Shown: positions 50,801 to 63,110, counted from the first letter of the stretch. The stretch: DNA of 64,000 nt from Salvator merianae (GCA_003586115.2 QVOM02000029.1:24613348-24677347), one strand, 5' to 3'. Notes: generated by a model from the letters alone, not told the origin. Numbers and translations: made by a program.

Positions 50801-50932
50801 ACAATCCATATTTCAAAAAATCGATCTATCTTACAATGTCAGGGTATAGTACAAATCAAATGTTGAGTGAATCTTTTTTTTTTCTTTGTTCATAACACAC
50901 CTATCTTTGATAAAGATGAGTTTCAAAATACT
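47850..50932. other. long intron stretch without recognised feature
   Basis: I see no long frame, LINE motif or terminal repeat pair. Overlapping small ORFs at 48101-48847 lie on both strands and look like shadows of each other. Confidence 0.45.
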
Positions 50933-51360
50933 GGGCTTGTTCACACTTTCCACCATAGAATGATAGAATTATACCATTCTAAGGTGGAAGAAACCATGCA
51001 TTATAGCAGTCATCCATACTGCAAGGGCTAAAACAGCCCAAACCAGGCTTCCAGCATGCACAGTGCAAATGCTGGCTGCTCGCCATGACAGCAGTCATGG
51101 AAACATCTGGCTGTTGCCATTGCAACTGGGGATGTAGTATGCAACTGCACAGCTGCAGCTGTGCTGCTCTGTGGCATGAAGCATTCATACCTGAAAGTAG
51201 GTGTAAACGTTGCTGATAGGGAGCAGTACAGCTACTCCCAGTACAGCTGTGGTAAATGATTTAGTTGTCCACAGTTAGTAGCCTTTGGGAGCATCCGCAG
51301 ATGCTTCTGAATCCTTGGGCCTCTGCAAAATACAGATGTACTGTGCTAGTGAGTATCTGG
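50933..51360. mobile_element. MITE family A copy, right end unclear
   Basis: Left end gggcttgttcacactttcc. The core (ctgttgccattgcaactgg, agcagtacagctactcccag) matches the copies at 13760 and 46200. The right terminal repeat is not recognised. Confidence 0.75.
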
Positions 51361-52560
51361 ATACTGTTTCAAATGTCATTTAGATGGGTGATGCCAAAAT
51401 GGATTGCAGGCATACCACAAAAAAACCCCACTGAGGTTGTGTTTGGGGTCAGGGCTTAACCGCTATGGACAGCACTATAATGGCTCTGTGAGCCTTCCGT
51501 CCTCATTCGCAATGGATTTGAGAGATAGGGGGTATGAACAGGGGTCCACATTGACCCCATTTCTGTGTTGCACTGGAGGGTGACCAAGTGGTCATTTCCT
51601 CCTTGTGTGAACATAACCATGATCATTTATACAGTTCAAAATATTTCACATTGCAATTACATTGCCGTATACCCTGCTGGATTTCATTGAAAGTAGGTCA
51701 AGACATTTATACCCATAGTGCATTGTAATAATGTTTTCCTCCTTACAGTAGTTGGACTCAAAATGGCAACTTAGTCTGATGATCCTCAGCCTGGGCTAAC
51801 TATTGATCATTGTGCTTTATGTTTATTTTTATTTACTATAAGACAGTTAATGGACATTCTGTAAAAAAAACTGGAAAAGCAGTGAAAAAGTTTTAAAACT
51901 TAATAAAGTGGAATATGCTAAAATAAAGAAAAAACCTAATTGCATTTCATATTCTTAATGCAGCTCTACAGCACTGGAAAATGCCATACAATTTAAACAA
52001 TTGGGTAGATCAAAAAAATCTTCAATGCATATTTTAGAGGTGTGAATAGTGGAGAAGCTTTTAATTCCAACAGATAATAATATATGATTTTATTTAAATT
52101 CCAGAACTAAAGTTACAAAATGGAAAGTTTAAAACAAACAATGAAACATACTTGCGGAAGAATTAAAACAAGGGAGTTATAAAACTAAATAAGAGCTCAA
52201 CTTGATGCTATCTCTGGAGTAGGGAAATGGTTGTGGATTCCCATCATTCATATTCATTTTGGTGGAGAAGGAATCGTTCTTTAAGGACTGGCTTGGGCAA
52301 TAGAAAGAATATAATGAATTTTCAAATATCATTGCCTCAGACTACTTAGTGAATGGTAGGTAGACTTGAAGTCTTGAGACACTTAGAAGTAGACTTGAGA
52401 CATTAAATAATAAATTAAATAATTTATTTAATTATTTTTAGAATACTGTGAAATGGTCAGGGATTGCTGTATGAGTTGGTCATTATAGCTGAACTTTGCT
52501 ATAGGTGAGAGTTCCAGACTGTTTTCAGAGTCCAAATGTTAAAGGTTCAAACTATTTCCA
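51361..52560. other. no gene recognised
   Basis: AT-rich intron. The stretch before 51600 may be remaining MITE. Confidence 0.4.
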
Positions 52561-52565
52561 ACATT

Positions 52566-52690
52566 CTTTTATTTATTATTTTTATTTCTATCCTGCTCCA
52601 TACCCAAAGGTCTTGGGGTGGGTTACAGAAATAAAAAAAAACCCAAAATATGAAATGAACACATTAAAAACAATAATGTTGCCTGAAAAA
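52566..52690 (-). mobile_element. L2-type LINE tail fragment
   Basis: It reads tttatttctatcctgctcca, tacccaaaggtcttggggtg and ggttacagaaataaa, the reverse of an L2 3' end. Confidence 0.75.
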
Positions 52691-53013
52691 AGGGAAAGGG
52701 AACATAAACTATACTATCCTTCTCCTGAAGAAGACTACAGTTGGTGCACCAACTGAGATTCAGAAGCATCAGTAGGGCCCTGATGGATTTAATGGCCCTG
52801 TAGATGGATTCCTACCTCATTCAGAAGGTATTTGAGATGCCAGAGATAAGAACTGCTGAGTTTCGGCTTATTGGACTTGTTATGACATATCTCAGAAAAA
52901 AAACATACTTAAAAAGTATATATGTATACAACTAACATGTAGAAACTGGGACCAGCAAGCATCAATTACCACTGGAACAAATGGAACGTGATCTTAGGCT
53001 TCAGAAGACCTAT

Positions 53014-53069
53014 GGTTCTATGAGGTAGAACACAACCAGAAGGTTCTATGAGGTAGAACACAACCAGAA
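53014..53069. repeat. 28-bp tandem duplication
   Basis: ggttctatgaggtagaacac followed by aaccagaa occurs twice in direct succession (53014-53041, 53042-53069) with no difference. Confidence 0.95.
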
Positions 53070-53708
53070 AATGCCTGGAGTTGGTTATGCAATCCTTTCT
53101 CCCCTACACTCTGCCCAGACCAATTATTTCCCTCTGCCCCATCTTTCTTTTTGATCGTATCACAAGATCAGCATAATCCTGTCAATCTCAGAGCAGGAAA
53201 CCTCCATTTGTGTAATTAAAGAAGGAAAGTGACCGAATATCAAAATGTAAACAGAGATGAAATTAAATCACATCACGTTGGATCAACACTTTTTATTTGC
53301 TCTTCTTGGAGTAATCTAAAGTGGACAGTATCTGCTATTAGACATATTTTCCATACAAATTTGGACAAGATCATCTCCTTATATTATGGGGTATAAAAGG
53401 GGCTAGGGTTAGCAGAAATGTCTTTTTTTCTACTAAGCCCACCACCTGTCCTCCTCTGATCCAGGAGACCAAACATTGCAGCTGTGTGTGTATATATATG
53501 TGTGCAGGTATCCACTTTACTAAGGGCTGTTGTGGAAGTCTCTGTCTTGGGTCAAGAAGAAATCCATGTCATGTCTCCAACTCTGAGATTTTTGAACTCT
53601 CTGCTGTCAAAAAGTTTTGGGGTGTCCCAGCCTTGAACCCACAGCTGTTTTCTAGGGTACAATTAGCTGGTTTGGTATATTAATCACATAATCTTAGTGT
53701 CCTGTCCA

Positions 53709-53840
53709 ATAAGAACATAAGAGGAGCCTTGCTGGATCAGGCCATGGCCCATCTAGTCTAGCATTCTGTTTCACAAAGTGGCCCACCAATTGCTTCTAGC
53801 CATTCTCAAGAAAAATAAAAGGCAAAACCTTCACCTACAT
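53709..53840 (-). mobile_element. CR1 3' end
   Basis: It starts ataagaacataagaggagcc, with the same 3' UTR as at 20806. Its upstream remainder is likely separated by the hAT element that follows. Confidence 0.75.
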
Positions 53841-53997
53841 CTAGTTTTCTGGGTCCTTTTCCCTGTGATCTCTGGTATTGCTTGTTGTTCACTATTGGAA
53901 TGAAGCTTGCTAGACTGCTGGAAACTTCATCCTATCCCAAAGCCCTTTTACTGGATGCTTGAGCTACACGATCCATTTGAGTGAGTGCTGTCTGTAT

Positions 53998-54961
53998 TAG
54001 GGATGGGTGAAAACTTTCACAATCTTCGCCTTTCGCAGCAAAAACAGTGTTTCCACTGTTTTCATGCGAAGGGCAATAAACCCCTTCCCCACGAACGCGA
54101 ACAGCGAAGACTTACCGTTTCCTTCGCTGCCTTCACTGCCGCCTTCGATGCTGCCTTCGCTGTAGCAGCCTAGTAAAAGTTCTACTTCCTACAAGTTGTA
54201 AGAAGTAGAATTTCTACTGGCTGCTGTGCTGGTGTCAGCAGTTGGTCAGTATATTTGACTGACGGCTACACCAGCCTATTGGATGCCTCGCTTCCCTGCT
54301 GCCAGGGAAACAGGCATCCAATAGAGGTTCCTCTGATGGGAGGGGGAGGCAGACGAGTTGGAGGGCTCAAAAAGGACGCATGCGCGTGGATCTATGAAAG
54401 GTAAGGTTTTTAATTTTTTTTACTTTACTTTTTTATTTTATTTGTGTGCGTGGGGGGTGCGGGGTGTAGCAGCGGCACATGGCTTCATTGGCAGCAATTG
54501 CCCAGCCTGCTGCCTCTGTGCCCATTCATCCTTAAAGATATGAACTGCCACCATATCTTTAAGGGTGGATGGGTGCAGAGCCGGTGGGCTGGCCAGTGAC
54601 TGGCAATGAAACCATGTGCCACACTGTGACAGGCAGCACTTCACTTTTGTGATCGGCAAAGGTCTTCCCTTCGCATTGATTTTTCACCGTTTCCGATCGG
54701 TCTCTCATTCCCCCTATTCTTTCTGTGTGCGCGTGCAAGTGACAGAATAGGGGGAATAAGAGACCGATCAGAAACGACAAAAAATCAATGTGAAGGGAAG
54801 ACCTTCACTGATCACGAAAGTTAAGTGCTGCGCTGCCTGTCACAGAGGCAGCTGGTTTTTGCGAAGATTTTCGCGCCTAGAGTTTTCGTGCGAAAACGAA
54901 GCTCTGTTGCTTCGCAGCGCTGCGAAGCGAAAAGGGGAAAGTTCTTTCATGCACATCCCTA
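53998..54961. mobile_element. hAT non-autonomous element, 964 bp
   Basis: Ends tagggatgggtgaaaactt and tttcatgcacatcccta, with an exact 8-bp duplication gtctgtat at 53990-53997 and 54962-54969. The centre folds as a long hairpin: aaaggtcttcccttcgcattg pairs with caatgtgaagggaagacctt. The ends are rich in ttcgc/gcgaa. Small ORFs inside are not transposase. Confidence 0.95.
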
Positions 54962-55584
54962 GTCTGTATGTGCTGCCCTAAAAGACATTCCTGACCTCTG
55001 AACATTATCCCAAACCTAACAAGTCTGAGAAGTGGTATACTCCCCAACTTACCCCTTTCCCTCTTCTCTCTCTTTAAAATAGTGTTAGTCTTTTATGGTT
55101 CAAGGGGAAAGGGGTGTGTGCCTCAGACAGGCCTAATTCATTGGGAGTAAGATTTGAACCAGGAGATGACAAAAAGGATTGATTGTGCATAGAAAGAGGA
55201 AGGTTATTAGCTCCCTCCATCACCACTCTCTAATAGTTTTAGAGAGCACTCCTAGCTTAACTATGGAGTGGAGCTCCACGGTTCCATATAAGAATGCACC
55301 CTGATTGGCTGATTTTACCTCTGGTCTCCCCAATCAATTCCCAGCTTTCTGTTCTCACTCTGAGACTGCTCCTGCCATTAAAAGCCCTGCTAAGGCTAAA
55401 CTGTACTACTGGCTACTTGAGTTTCTTACTTTTGATGCTAATTTCCCTATATGTAACTTTCTGAGTAAACAAAAGTTGCTCTTCTGTCCTTCACTAAAAG
55501 GTTCCAGAGCAGGTCATGACAATAAAACAATAAAAATATATAAAACATTCTTCAAATGTATTTAAAATATAATCCTCCCTCCCA

Positions 55585-55893
55585 TTCTCCATGGTAGGAG
55601 AACATCCAGAGGAAGCTAAACATCAAAATCTTGAGCGAAGAGGTATGTTCATGGAGGTCAGGTGTATCAATGACCACTAGAATGGATGCCTGGGTGCTGC
55701 CTCCACATTGGAAAGACAGGCAGGATGTCTGTAAAACCATTTGTGGGGAGTCAAGAGCAGGTGGAGGTTTTGTGTTTTATTCTGCTTGAGAATGCCCAGA
55801 AGCAATTGGTGGGCCACTGTGTGAAGCAGAATGCTGGACTAGATGGGCCGTGGCCTGATCCAGCAAGGCTACTCTTATGTTCTTATGTTTTAA
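55585..55893 (+). mobile_element. CR1 3' end
   Basis: It reads gttcatggaggtcaggtgta, then gaatgcccagaagcaattgg, gtggcctgatccagcaagg and the tail cttatgttcttatg. Confidence 0.9.
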
Positions 55894-56404
55894 GCCAGCA
55901 CCGAAAACCATACAATTAGGCACCTGGTGAATCTCCACAGGGAGGTTGTTCCAGATCAGCCTCTGTCATTTCGTACTCCCTGAGAATGGGCTGTCAGCGA
56001 CATGACTGGCAACCCAAGCTTTGCCTCTGGGTACTAGAGCATGCCTCATAACAAACTTCATCCTCTCAATCATAGCATGCCAACAGTAACCGGGAAGGAG
56101 GAAGGATCTGATTGGCAGCTATGCTTTTGTTCCTCCCTCAGCTGCTGCCTGCTGGTTCATAGGCTTCATTTGATGCCTGTGCCATGGCAGCAAATCTTCC
56201 TTTAATTTGACTCTTTTCACTATGTGGGAACTTCAAAAGTAAACCTATTTACTACTGGTGTGGGAGCTTCAGAAAAGTACATGATTCCAAAAAAACATAG
56301 GGGGGGTTAACCATGTCCAACACCCCTCACTGATGACTACTGTTTTGATCACTCTTTACTTCAGATGGGACTCACATACTAGAAGTGGACTAAAATCTAA
56401 ACAT

Positions 56405-56505
56405 CAGTTTGTTCATTCATTCATTCATTCATTCATTCATTTAATTTATGTCCTGCCCTATTCCACAGTCTCAGAGTGGCTTACAAAAGGAAATAAAAAG
56501 TTAAA
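56405..56505 (-). mobile_element. (ATTC)n microsatellite and L2-type tail
   Basis: About eight ATTC units (56411-56442) lead into tttatgtcctgccctattcc, then ctcagagtggcttacaaa. Confidence 0.75.
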
Positions 56506-56919
56506 TATAAAACAGAAACTTTGGTCTTATGCAATACAGTTATTTTTGTATAGTGTTCTGATGTGTTTTCTACAAACTACTGTACTCCAAAAATGTATTA
56601 TGCAGGTAATTGCCACCTATGGAAAACTGGGACTTAGAAGAACATGAAGGCCCAGTATGCCAATGCATGTCAATAACACTAGATCACTCAACAAATATAA
56701 GTCAGTGGTGGTGGTGCTTATAGACCAAGGCTATCAATAAGACAATGCAGGAGAAAAGGGGAGACCAAGTATACCACCATGTCAGTGGTGCTGTAGAGGG
56801 TTGGCTCAGTATACCAGTGTGAGACAGTGGTGTTTCAATGGCCAAATCTTGTTGGTAAAAATTTCTGGAATTGCATTAAATAAGCAAACTTAAAAATTAC
56901 CAAGTGTGTAGATGCAAAG

Positions 56920-56982
56920 CTACACACACACAGGCACACACAGGCACACGCAGGCACATGCAGGCACATGCAGGCACACATG
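56920..56982. repeat. CA-rich minisatellite
   Basis: About six units of 10 bp, acacaggcac / atgcaggcac. Confidence 0.9.
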
Positions 56983-57008
56983 CAAGGAACTAACATATTA
57001 TCAATAAA

Positions 57009-57569
57009 GGGCGATTTCACACTTATGCAAGAAAAACGGAATGATTAGCAGGCTTCAGGCCAGTGAAGATGAGGTCCGTTAGCTTCCCTTTGCACTTCCC
57101 AGCAAGAAAAAAGACTGCAAACTGACCAGCAGAGGGAGCAGTGTGAATGGGAATGCAGTAGGCAGGAAGTGATGTCAGCAAGCATAGAGCTATGACTTCG
57201 AACCATAGAGTTACTCCTCTGAAGTATAGAGCTACTGTTCTGGAGTCGGGGCAGCTCCTTTTGGAGCTGTCTTTGAAACAGTAGCCGGGGTGCGAAGCCG
57301 AAAGGGCAAACCGGTTTACAAAGCGTCAGATGGCACCAGCGTGGCCCCGCCAGCCCCTCCCTGCTGCCATTTTGAACCCGGCAGCAGTTCAAACGCACCT
57401 CCCCCAATCTGCACCTGATTGCACATGTCGGAATCAGGACAGCAAATTACTGCTCCAGTCTTCCCTAGCTTCAGGTGAGCATCAGGGCTGCTGGGGCTGT
57501 TTGCGAGTGTGAAACCACTTGACTAGCGAGAGAACAGGAACGTTCCTCTTGCTAAGTGCAAAAATGCCC
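57009..57569. mobile_element. MITE family B copy
   Basis: Left end gggcgatttcacacttat; right end ctaagtgcaaaaatgccc. The interior has the family B agcttcaggtgagcatcagg. Confidence 0.85.
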
Positions 57570-58223
57570 TATGTTCAAATAAAACCATCTTACACAAAAC
57601 AATATTATGCAGGGAACAAGTTTAGACATTTTTGGTGATGAATTTCTTCAGTGCAAATTTTGTCAAGTGTATATACAATAGACAATAGACAACATTTACA
57701 AGCAATGGGACTTGAATGTTCAGTTGTTGCTGAGAGTGTTACGAAAGCAGGTAAATGGACTAGAAAGATCAAAACTATTTCTACTAGTGCAGGAAATGAA
57801 CAAACAACATAAACTAAGATTGTGCTCTTGGAAAGTGAAAAGTGAATAGATATAAGTAACTGTAACCACTGTCCAACTGGACAAAACACAGTTCACGAAG
57901 CTCCAAGGGAGCTTCTGAATGGTCCTTTACATCACCACACTTCCGTCATGGTCTTGACATAATGGACAGCTGCTGAATAGTGAATTGATGCTCCAGTCAT
58001 CAGCTGTGGCATTAGCCATTGCTGCTTACATAGAGAAGTTGACCTCTTTCTAAATTAGGCCTTTCCAGTGCTGTTTTCCCTATCTACAAGATCAGTGATA
58101 ACAATAGAAGCTGGAATTTCTTCCGGTTAGTGATATGCAGCATTTTTTATACTGCACCAGCCAATTTTGTATTTGTAGTAAACATTGAATGTAGCCCAAT
58201 CACACCACAATAATTTAATAGAT

Positions 58224-58309
58224 GCTGATTACATCTGCAGCATCACATTCAAAGCGATGCACAAACGTGATTTTTATTGAAGCTGATTACATCTGCAGCA
58301 TCACATTCA
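58224..58309. repeat. 58-bp spaced direct repeat
   Basis: The same 28 bases, starting gctgattacatctgcagcat, occur at 58224-58251 and 58282-58309. Confidence 0.95.
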
Positions 58310-58520
58310 TGGAATTAAATTATCACCCCTTCCATTTATGGAATTACTATCATGAAAGCTTTTTACTCTCTTATAAATCTGAAAATGATGTTTTCTATGC
58401 TTTTGATGCTTACAATAAAAGTCTGCTGCTGCTTGGCCTAGCAGGAATTGTTCCTTGCAAATACCAGACATGAGTTATTTCAATACTAGCCATTTCCTTG
58501 GAGATGAACATTGCTTTGAT

Positions 58521-58801
58521 GGCCCTTTCTGCGCTTACCTGCTTGTGATCCAGATCAGTGGTCCAGATTAATCCAGCCTACTGATCCAGATTGCAGGGAG
58601 GTACAGGCAGGATTAGTGCCGTCAGCACCAGCAGCTGATCTGGGTTACCCCAAGCCATGACTGTGAAGCTCGTACAAGCGTTGTGGCTGCAACCCTCATG
58701 CCTTTGAAGGCTAGAAACTAAGACTAAGGTGCAGATTTATGTGGTCTAGAAATTAATTGCATGGGCCCTTAATACAGATTAAGGTCCATGCAGAAACGTC
58801 C
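58521..58801. mobile_element. MITE family D copy
   Basis: Left end ggccctttctgcgctta; right end catgcagaaacgtcc. The interior has ctgatccagatt/aatctgg repeats and the decayed family hairpin. Confidence 0.65.
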
Positions 58802-59248
58802 AGTGATTCCATTCAATGCTGCAACTTTCCCCCTAGTCTGAGGAAGTTATTTTTTCTGGATGGGCAAAGTGATATTGATCTCCTTACTATTTTAAAAAGA
58901 AAAAAAAATGCATATGTTCAAATTTCTAAGGAGAAATGTCCTTTTTAATCCCAGTAAATAAAATTACAATGCTTGTACTGTTACTGCATAAATGCACATT
59001 ATGCCCCAAGGAAGTTGGAGGAAGGAATTACCATGAACTAAAATGCAGTGGGAGCAAGGGTCAAAAATCTTAGTTTTAGTAAGATAAAATAAAATCCATT
59101 GGGCTGTATCAGATGCTGCCATTGTTCTACTTGAACGGTAGAAGCATCCAGGAGTGCATGGGGAATAGAAGAATGTCAGCTTACGTTGTGTGAGCAGGCT
59201 GACATCTTTTGATGTGCTGCAGTTTTCATTCCATTCCTTAGAGAAATA

Positions 59249-59408
59249 GGGTTTGACATGAATAGTTTTTACACAGATCAGCACGCTAGGTGATCAATAT
59301 GAATACTACAAGTTGAAACAAGAAAAAATGGGAGTTGACATGGATAGTTTTGACACAAGCCAGCATGCTAAGTGATCAATATGAATGCTACAAGTCTAAA
59401 CAAGAGAT
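59249..59408. repeat. tandem duplication of about 80 bp
   Basis: ttgacatgaatagttttta... and ttgacatggatagttttga... each lead into gtgatcaatatgaa, then ctacaag and aacaaga. The two units differ at several bases, so the duplication is not recent. Confidence 0.85.
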
Positions 59409-59479
59409 GTTTCCCATAAGGAAAGGTGCATAATATGTCTCTGAGGTATAGGAAAATGCTACTGTTGAGTTTTTAATTT

Positions 59480-59710
59480 TGATATTTTTATTTATTTATT
59501 TATTTATTTGCATTTTAATGCACCCTATACCTGAAGGTCTCAGGTCAGGTTACAGCAATAAAAACAAAATATAAAATTGAACCCACTAAAAACAATAACT
59601 GTGCCTGAATGTGGGGAGTGACAGGCTTTTTTCTCAGTCAAAGGCCAGGGCAAATAGGTGTGTCTTCACTGACCTGAACATATAAAGTGAATGTGTCTGG
59701 CACATAGGGC
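59480..59710 (-). mobile_element. L2-type LINE 3' end
   Basis: A (TTTA)n run is followed by caccctatacctgaaggtct, then aggttacagcaataaaa and aggtgtgtcttcactgacct, a long stretch of the L2 3' region in reverse. Confidence 0.8.
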
Positions 59711-59733
59711 GGAGATTATAGGCAACATTTTGT

Positions 59734-60015
59734 ATGGTGCCCTGGAACTACAGCAAAGGACAATATAGAAATGTTATAAATAAACAAACAGGCAGATGCC
59801 TGCTGGAGTGCCCACACCCACATGAGGTGGCTAGAGCCAAGGACACAGTGAAACACTTAGAAGGCAAATGCCTCAGACTGACTGCCTTTGCTGTGGATCT
59901 ATGGTGTCACATGGAGCTGAAGAAGCACCCACCAGCGCCACAGGGTTGGTACTTCAGCAGTCATCTGCCTCCAGGTGCCTACCTCTGTGTTCATGGAGAC
60001 AGAACCAAGGAGTAA
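59734..60015 (+). other. unassigned open frame, 93 codons
   Basis: The frame starts at an ATG and ends at a TAA that is part of taataaaaatgg, so a poly(A)-signal-like sequence overlaps the stop. It reads VPWNYSKGQYRN early, CLLECPHPHEV in the middle and CVHGDRTKE at the end. It has five cysteines and no membrane segment. It directly follows the L2-type fragment and could be part of a LINE, a retropseudogene or chance. I do not recognise it. Confidence 0.25.
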
Positions 60016-60349
60016 TAAAAATGGTTTTGAAAATTAGATTGCCAATATTTTGTTATTCCTATGCAGAGTGATGGTATGACAACCTCCCTGAATCCTATGT
60101 ACAGTTTTGTTTTACCACATCTCTAAGAATAAGAATAAGAATTAGAAATGTTCAAAGGATGGCAAATAAATTGGTAGAGGAACTAAAGGTTTCTCTTACA
60201 AGGGAATGTTATATCAGTTGGGGGAAGGGTTAGTCTACAAAGGAGGAGACTCAGAGTAGACATGACAGAAATAGGGACTGACTGGATATGCTTCTGAAAC
60301 CACAACTATGGTCATGATTCCATTTCCAGGGAAGGTGGCTCCAATCCAT

Positions 60350-60475
60350 AGAATCATAGCATCATAGACTCATAGAGTTGGAAGGGACCTCCAGGGTCAT
60401 TGAATCCAGCCCCCTCTTCAATGCAGGAGTCACTAAACCATCCTAGACAAATGTCTTTCCAGCTTCTCCTTTAAG
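60350..60475 (-). mobile_element. CR1 tail (piece 1, split by hAT MITE)
   Basis: A reversed CR1 3' end: catagactcatagagttgg, aagggacctccagggtcat and ccagccccctcttcaatgca. The rest of the copy is at 61076. Confidence 0.9.
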
Positions 60476-61077
60476 TAGGGATGTGCATGAAGCTTCGTTA
60501 CCTTCGTATTTCGTGTGAAAATGGCGTTTGCGCCATCTTCACACAAAATACGAAGGGAAAAAGGTACAGCGAAAGCGAATGGCGAAGGTCCCGGCGACTT
60601 TCGTTGTCCTTCGAGACCTTCGCCATTTGCAGCGCAAGCTCCCTCTTTTTGGCCGCTAGAAGCTGCAACCTTCACAGCCTTAAAGAGGTTGAGTAAAGTT
60701 AAGTGCTGCCTGTCACAGAGGCAGCACTTAACTTTAGCGATCGGCGAAGGTCTTCCCTTTGCATTGATTTTTCTCTGTTTCTGATCGCTCTCTCATTCCC
60801 CCTCTTCTGTCACTCGCACGCGCACACAGAAAGAATAGGGGGAGAGAGCGATCGGGATCGGAAATGGAAACGGCGAAAAATCAAAGTGAAGGGAAGACCT
60901 TCGCCAATTGCTAAAGTTGAGTGCTGCTGCCTCTGTGACAGGCGGGTTTTGCGGAAATTTTCTCCACGAAAACAAAAGGCTCCCTTTTCGCGCCTCTCGT
61001 TTTCGTGCGAAAACGAAGCTCTTTTGCTTCGCAGCGCTGCGAAGCAAAGAGGGGAAAGTGCTTTCGTGCACATCCCT
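60476..61077. mobile_element. hAT MITE inside CR1, 600 bp
   Basis: Ends tagggatgtgcatgaagctt and tttcgtgcacatcccta. It has the same central hairpin (gaaggtcttccctttgcatt and its complement) as the 964-bp element at 53998. No clear 8-bp duplication is present; about 10 bases of the CR1 host seem to be missing at the junction. Confidence 0.88.
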
Positions 61078-61390
61078 AAAGGAGAGCTCACAGCCTCCTG
61101 TGGCAACCTGTTCCATTGACTGATCGCACTTACTGTCAGAAAGTTTTTTCTAATATCTAGCCTGTATCTACTCCCTTGAAGTTTCACCCCATTGTTTCTA
61201 GTCCTTCTTTCTTGTGTAAGGGAGAATAGGACCAATCCCTCTGCACTGTGACAGCCCTTCAGATACTTGAAAACAGCTATCATGTCTCCTCTCAGTCTTT
61301 TCTCTAGGCTAAACATTCCTAGATCTTTTAACCATTCCTCGTAGGCTCCTCCTGTCAGCTTTGCCATCCTTAATAAGTGCTGTGCCAATA
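61076..61390 (-). pseudogene. CR1 C-terminal coding end (piece 2)
   Basis: Minus-strand translation gives AISQWNRLPQEAV and GSRYRLDIRKNFLTV, the conserved CR1 C-terminus that precedes the 3' UTR. It continues the tail at 60350-60475 across the hAT insertion and contains stops upstream. Confidence 0.9.
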
Positions 61391-61647
61391 TGTGTTTGTT
61401 TTAACCATTTTGGTTATGGGAGCTGAACATTGCTGTACAGATACAGCTTAATCCCAACATGTATCTCAACGTCCACTAAATCTAAAGCCCTAGTTTTGCA
61501 CTATTGTCTCATCCTCGTATTAAGACAATTCAACTCTGCTTGCCTGAACATGAAACAGATAACATTTCAGAGAACACCACCCTGGAAGCCCTGGTGATAA
61601 TTTTCCTGACTTTTAATTTAAATGTAGTGTCCAGTTCCTCCTGACTA

Positions 61648-61944
61648 TGGAGGCACGGTGGCGCAGAAGGCTAAGGCACTGATCTTTCAATAGGAGGATC
61701 AGAGTTCAAGGCCCCTGTCTGCCGTGTAGAGGGGATGAGCGCCCTCTACTGGCCTCTAGCTCCAGCCTACCTAGCTGTTCGAAAGCAAGTAATTGCAAGT
61801 AGATAAATAGGGAGCATCACATTGTGTGATGCGGAAGATAGACAGATGTAAGCCTTTGGGCGAAAAATAACCGTGTAAGCTGCTTTGAGTCAGCTTCGGC
61901 CAAGAAAAGCGGGGTATAAAAACCAAGTTCTTCTTCTTCTTCTT
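61648..61944 (+). mobile_element. tRNA-headed SINE with L2-like tail
   Basis: A pol III-type head has an A-box-like tggcgcagaaggctaagg and a B-box-like gagttcaaggc. The shared body with gcgccctctactggcctc follows, then a LINE-derived tail (taagctgctttgagtcagc, aagcggggtataaa) and a terminal cttcttctt repeat. Confidence 0.85.
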
Positions 61945-62214
61945 TCTAAATGTTACTTATCCCCAAATGTACAATAACCATGGCTTCTTCCCCAGCACTG
62001 TATAACAGTCTGCATGGACATCTGTACTCTTCACTTCAGTCAGCCACGCAGCCATCACATTAAATACAAAGCCTGCATTTCTAAGTATTGAATCACCTAC
62101 TCTCAGCTCTGGAGGAGCATGTCAGTGCAAGAGAAGACTTATTCATCCTACTTCTTCAGTTTGATGTCCTCCATCTCTTTCTCTTTAACAGCTGAAGAGC
62201 TGTTAACAGGCCTT

Positions 62215-63110
62215 GGGCCTGTTCGCACTTCTTGCAGAGGCCAAAGTGTCCAGGGGCAGGCTACAGCCACTCCCGATCACAGATACCTGTGGAGCATTAA
62301 CTACTGCTCCACAACCTTACCAGGTGGCAATAGTCACCTCCAGGTTGGTACGATACATTGATCACACATGCGTGATCGCCTGATCAGGCTTGTGTGACTG
62401 GCTGATTGTACATGTGTGATTAGGCGATTGGACCCAATCGGGCCTGCTCAGACTCAGTCAGGGCATCACAGGAGCCTGATCACACAAGCCCGATTGGGGC
62501 ATCACACAGCCCAATCAGGCATCACGGGCTGATCGCCCAGGTCCAATTGGGCGATCATACCTGCATGCTATGGCAGGCCGCACGGGCCTACTAGTCACCA
62601 TCGCAGTGGCCAGGTGCTTCCCAGCCGCTATCATGGCGAGGATCTGGCACAGTTGAGAGGAGATATGATAGTTGTTTTCAAGTATCTGAAAACAGTGCAG
62701 AAGGATTGGCCCTATTTTCAGTTGCACAAGAAGGAAGGACTAGAAACAATGGGATGAAAATCCAAGGGAGTAGATACAGGCTAGATATTAGGAAAAACTT
62801 TCTGACCGTAAGGGCAATCAGTCACTGGAACAGGTTACCACAGGAGGTGGTGGGCTCTCCTTCGCTGGAGATCTTCAAGGAAAGGCTGGGCAGTTATCTG
62901 TCTGGGATGCTTTAGTGAATCCTGCATTGAGCAGGGGGTTGGACTCGATGACCCTGGAGATCCCTTCCAACTCTATGATTCTATGAGTTACTGGCATTTT
63001 TACTGCAAATGCCAGTAGCAGGCTTCAGGTGAGTTTTCCGGCCATGCAGTGTGGACAATGTCTGCGCTGTGTGGTCTATTCCAGCTTAGAATGGCATAAT
63101 TATCCCAGTG
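62215..63110. mobile_element. MITE family A copy split by CR1, right end lost
   Basis: Left end gggcctgttcgcacttc. The left part contains many cgatcag/ctgatcg-type units (62350-62560). After the CR1, family sequence resumes (tgccagtagcaggcttcagg, ttagaatggcataattatcc), but the terminal repeat is missing after about 63110. Confidence 0.8.
62643..62992 (+). pseudogene. CR1 3' end inserted in a MITE
   Basis: It encodes RNNGMKIQGSRYRLDIRKN and ISHWNRLPQEVV, followed by the 3' UTR ggggttggactcgatgaccc and the typical tail ctatgattctatgag. It is 5'-truncated, as most CR1 copies are. Confidence 0.93.

Noticed and set aside
60703..61388. ORFs of 138 and 192 codons
   Set aside because: They run through the hAT hairpin and the CR1 C-terminus; only the CR1 part has protein origin.
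61648..61722. Functional tRNA gene
   Set aside because: A- and B-box-like sequences are present, but the cloverleaf is degenerate and the unit continues into a SINE body and LINE tail.
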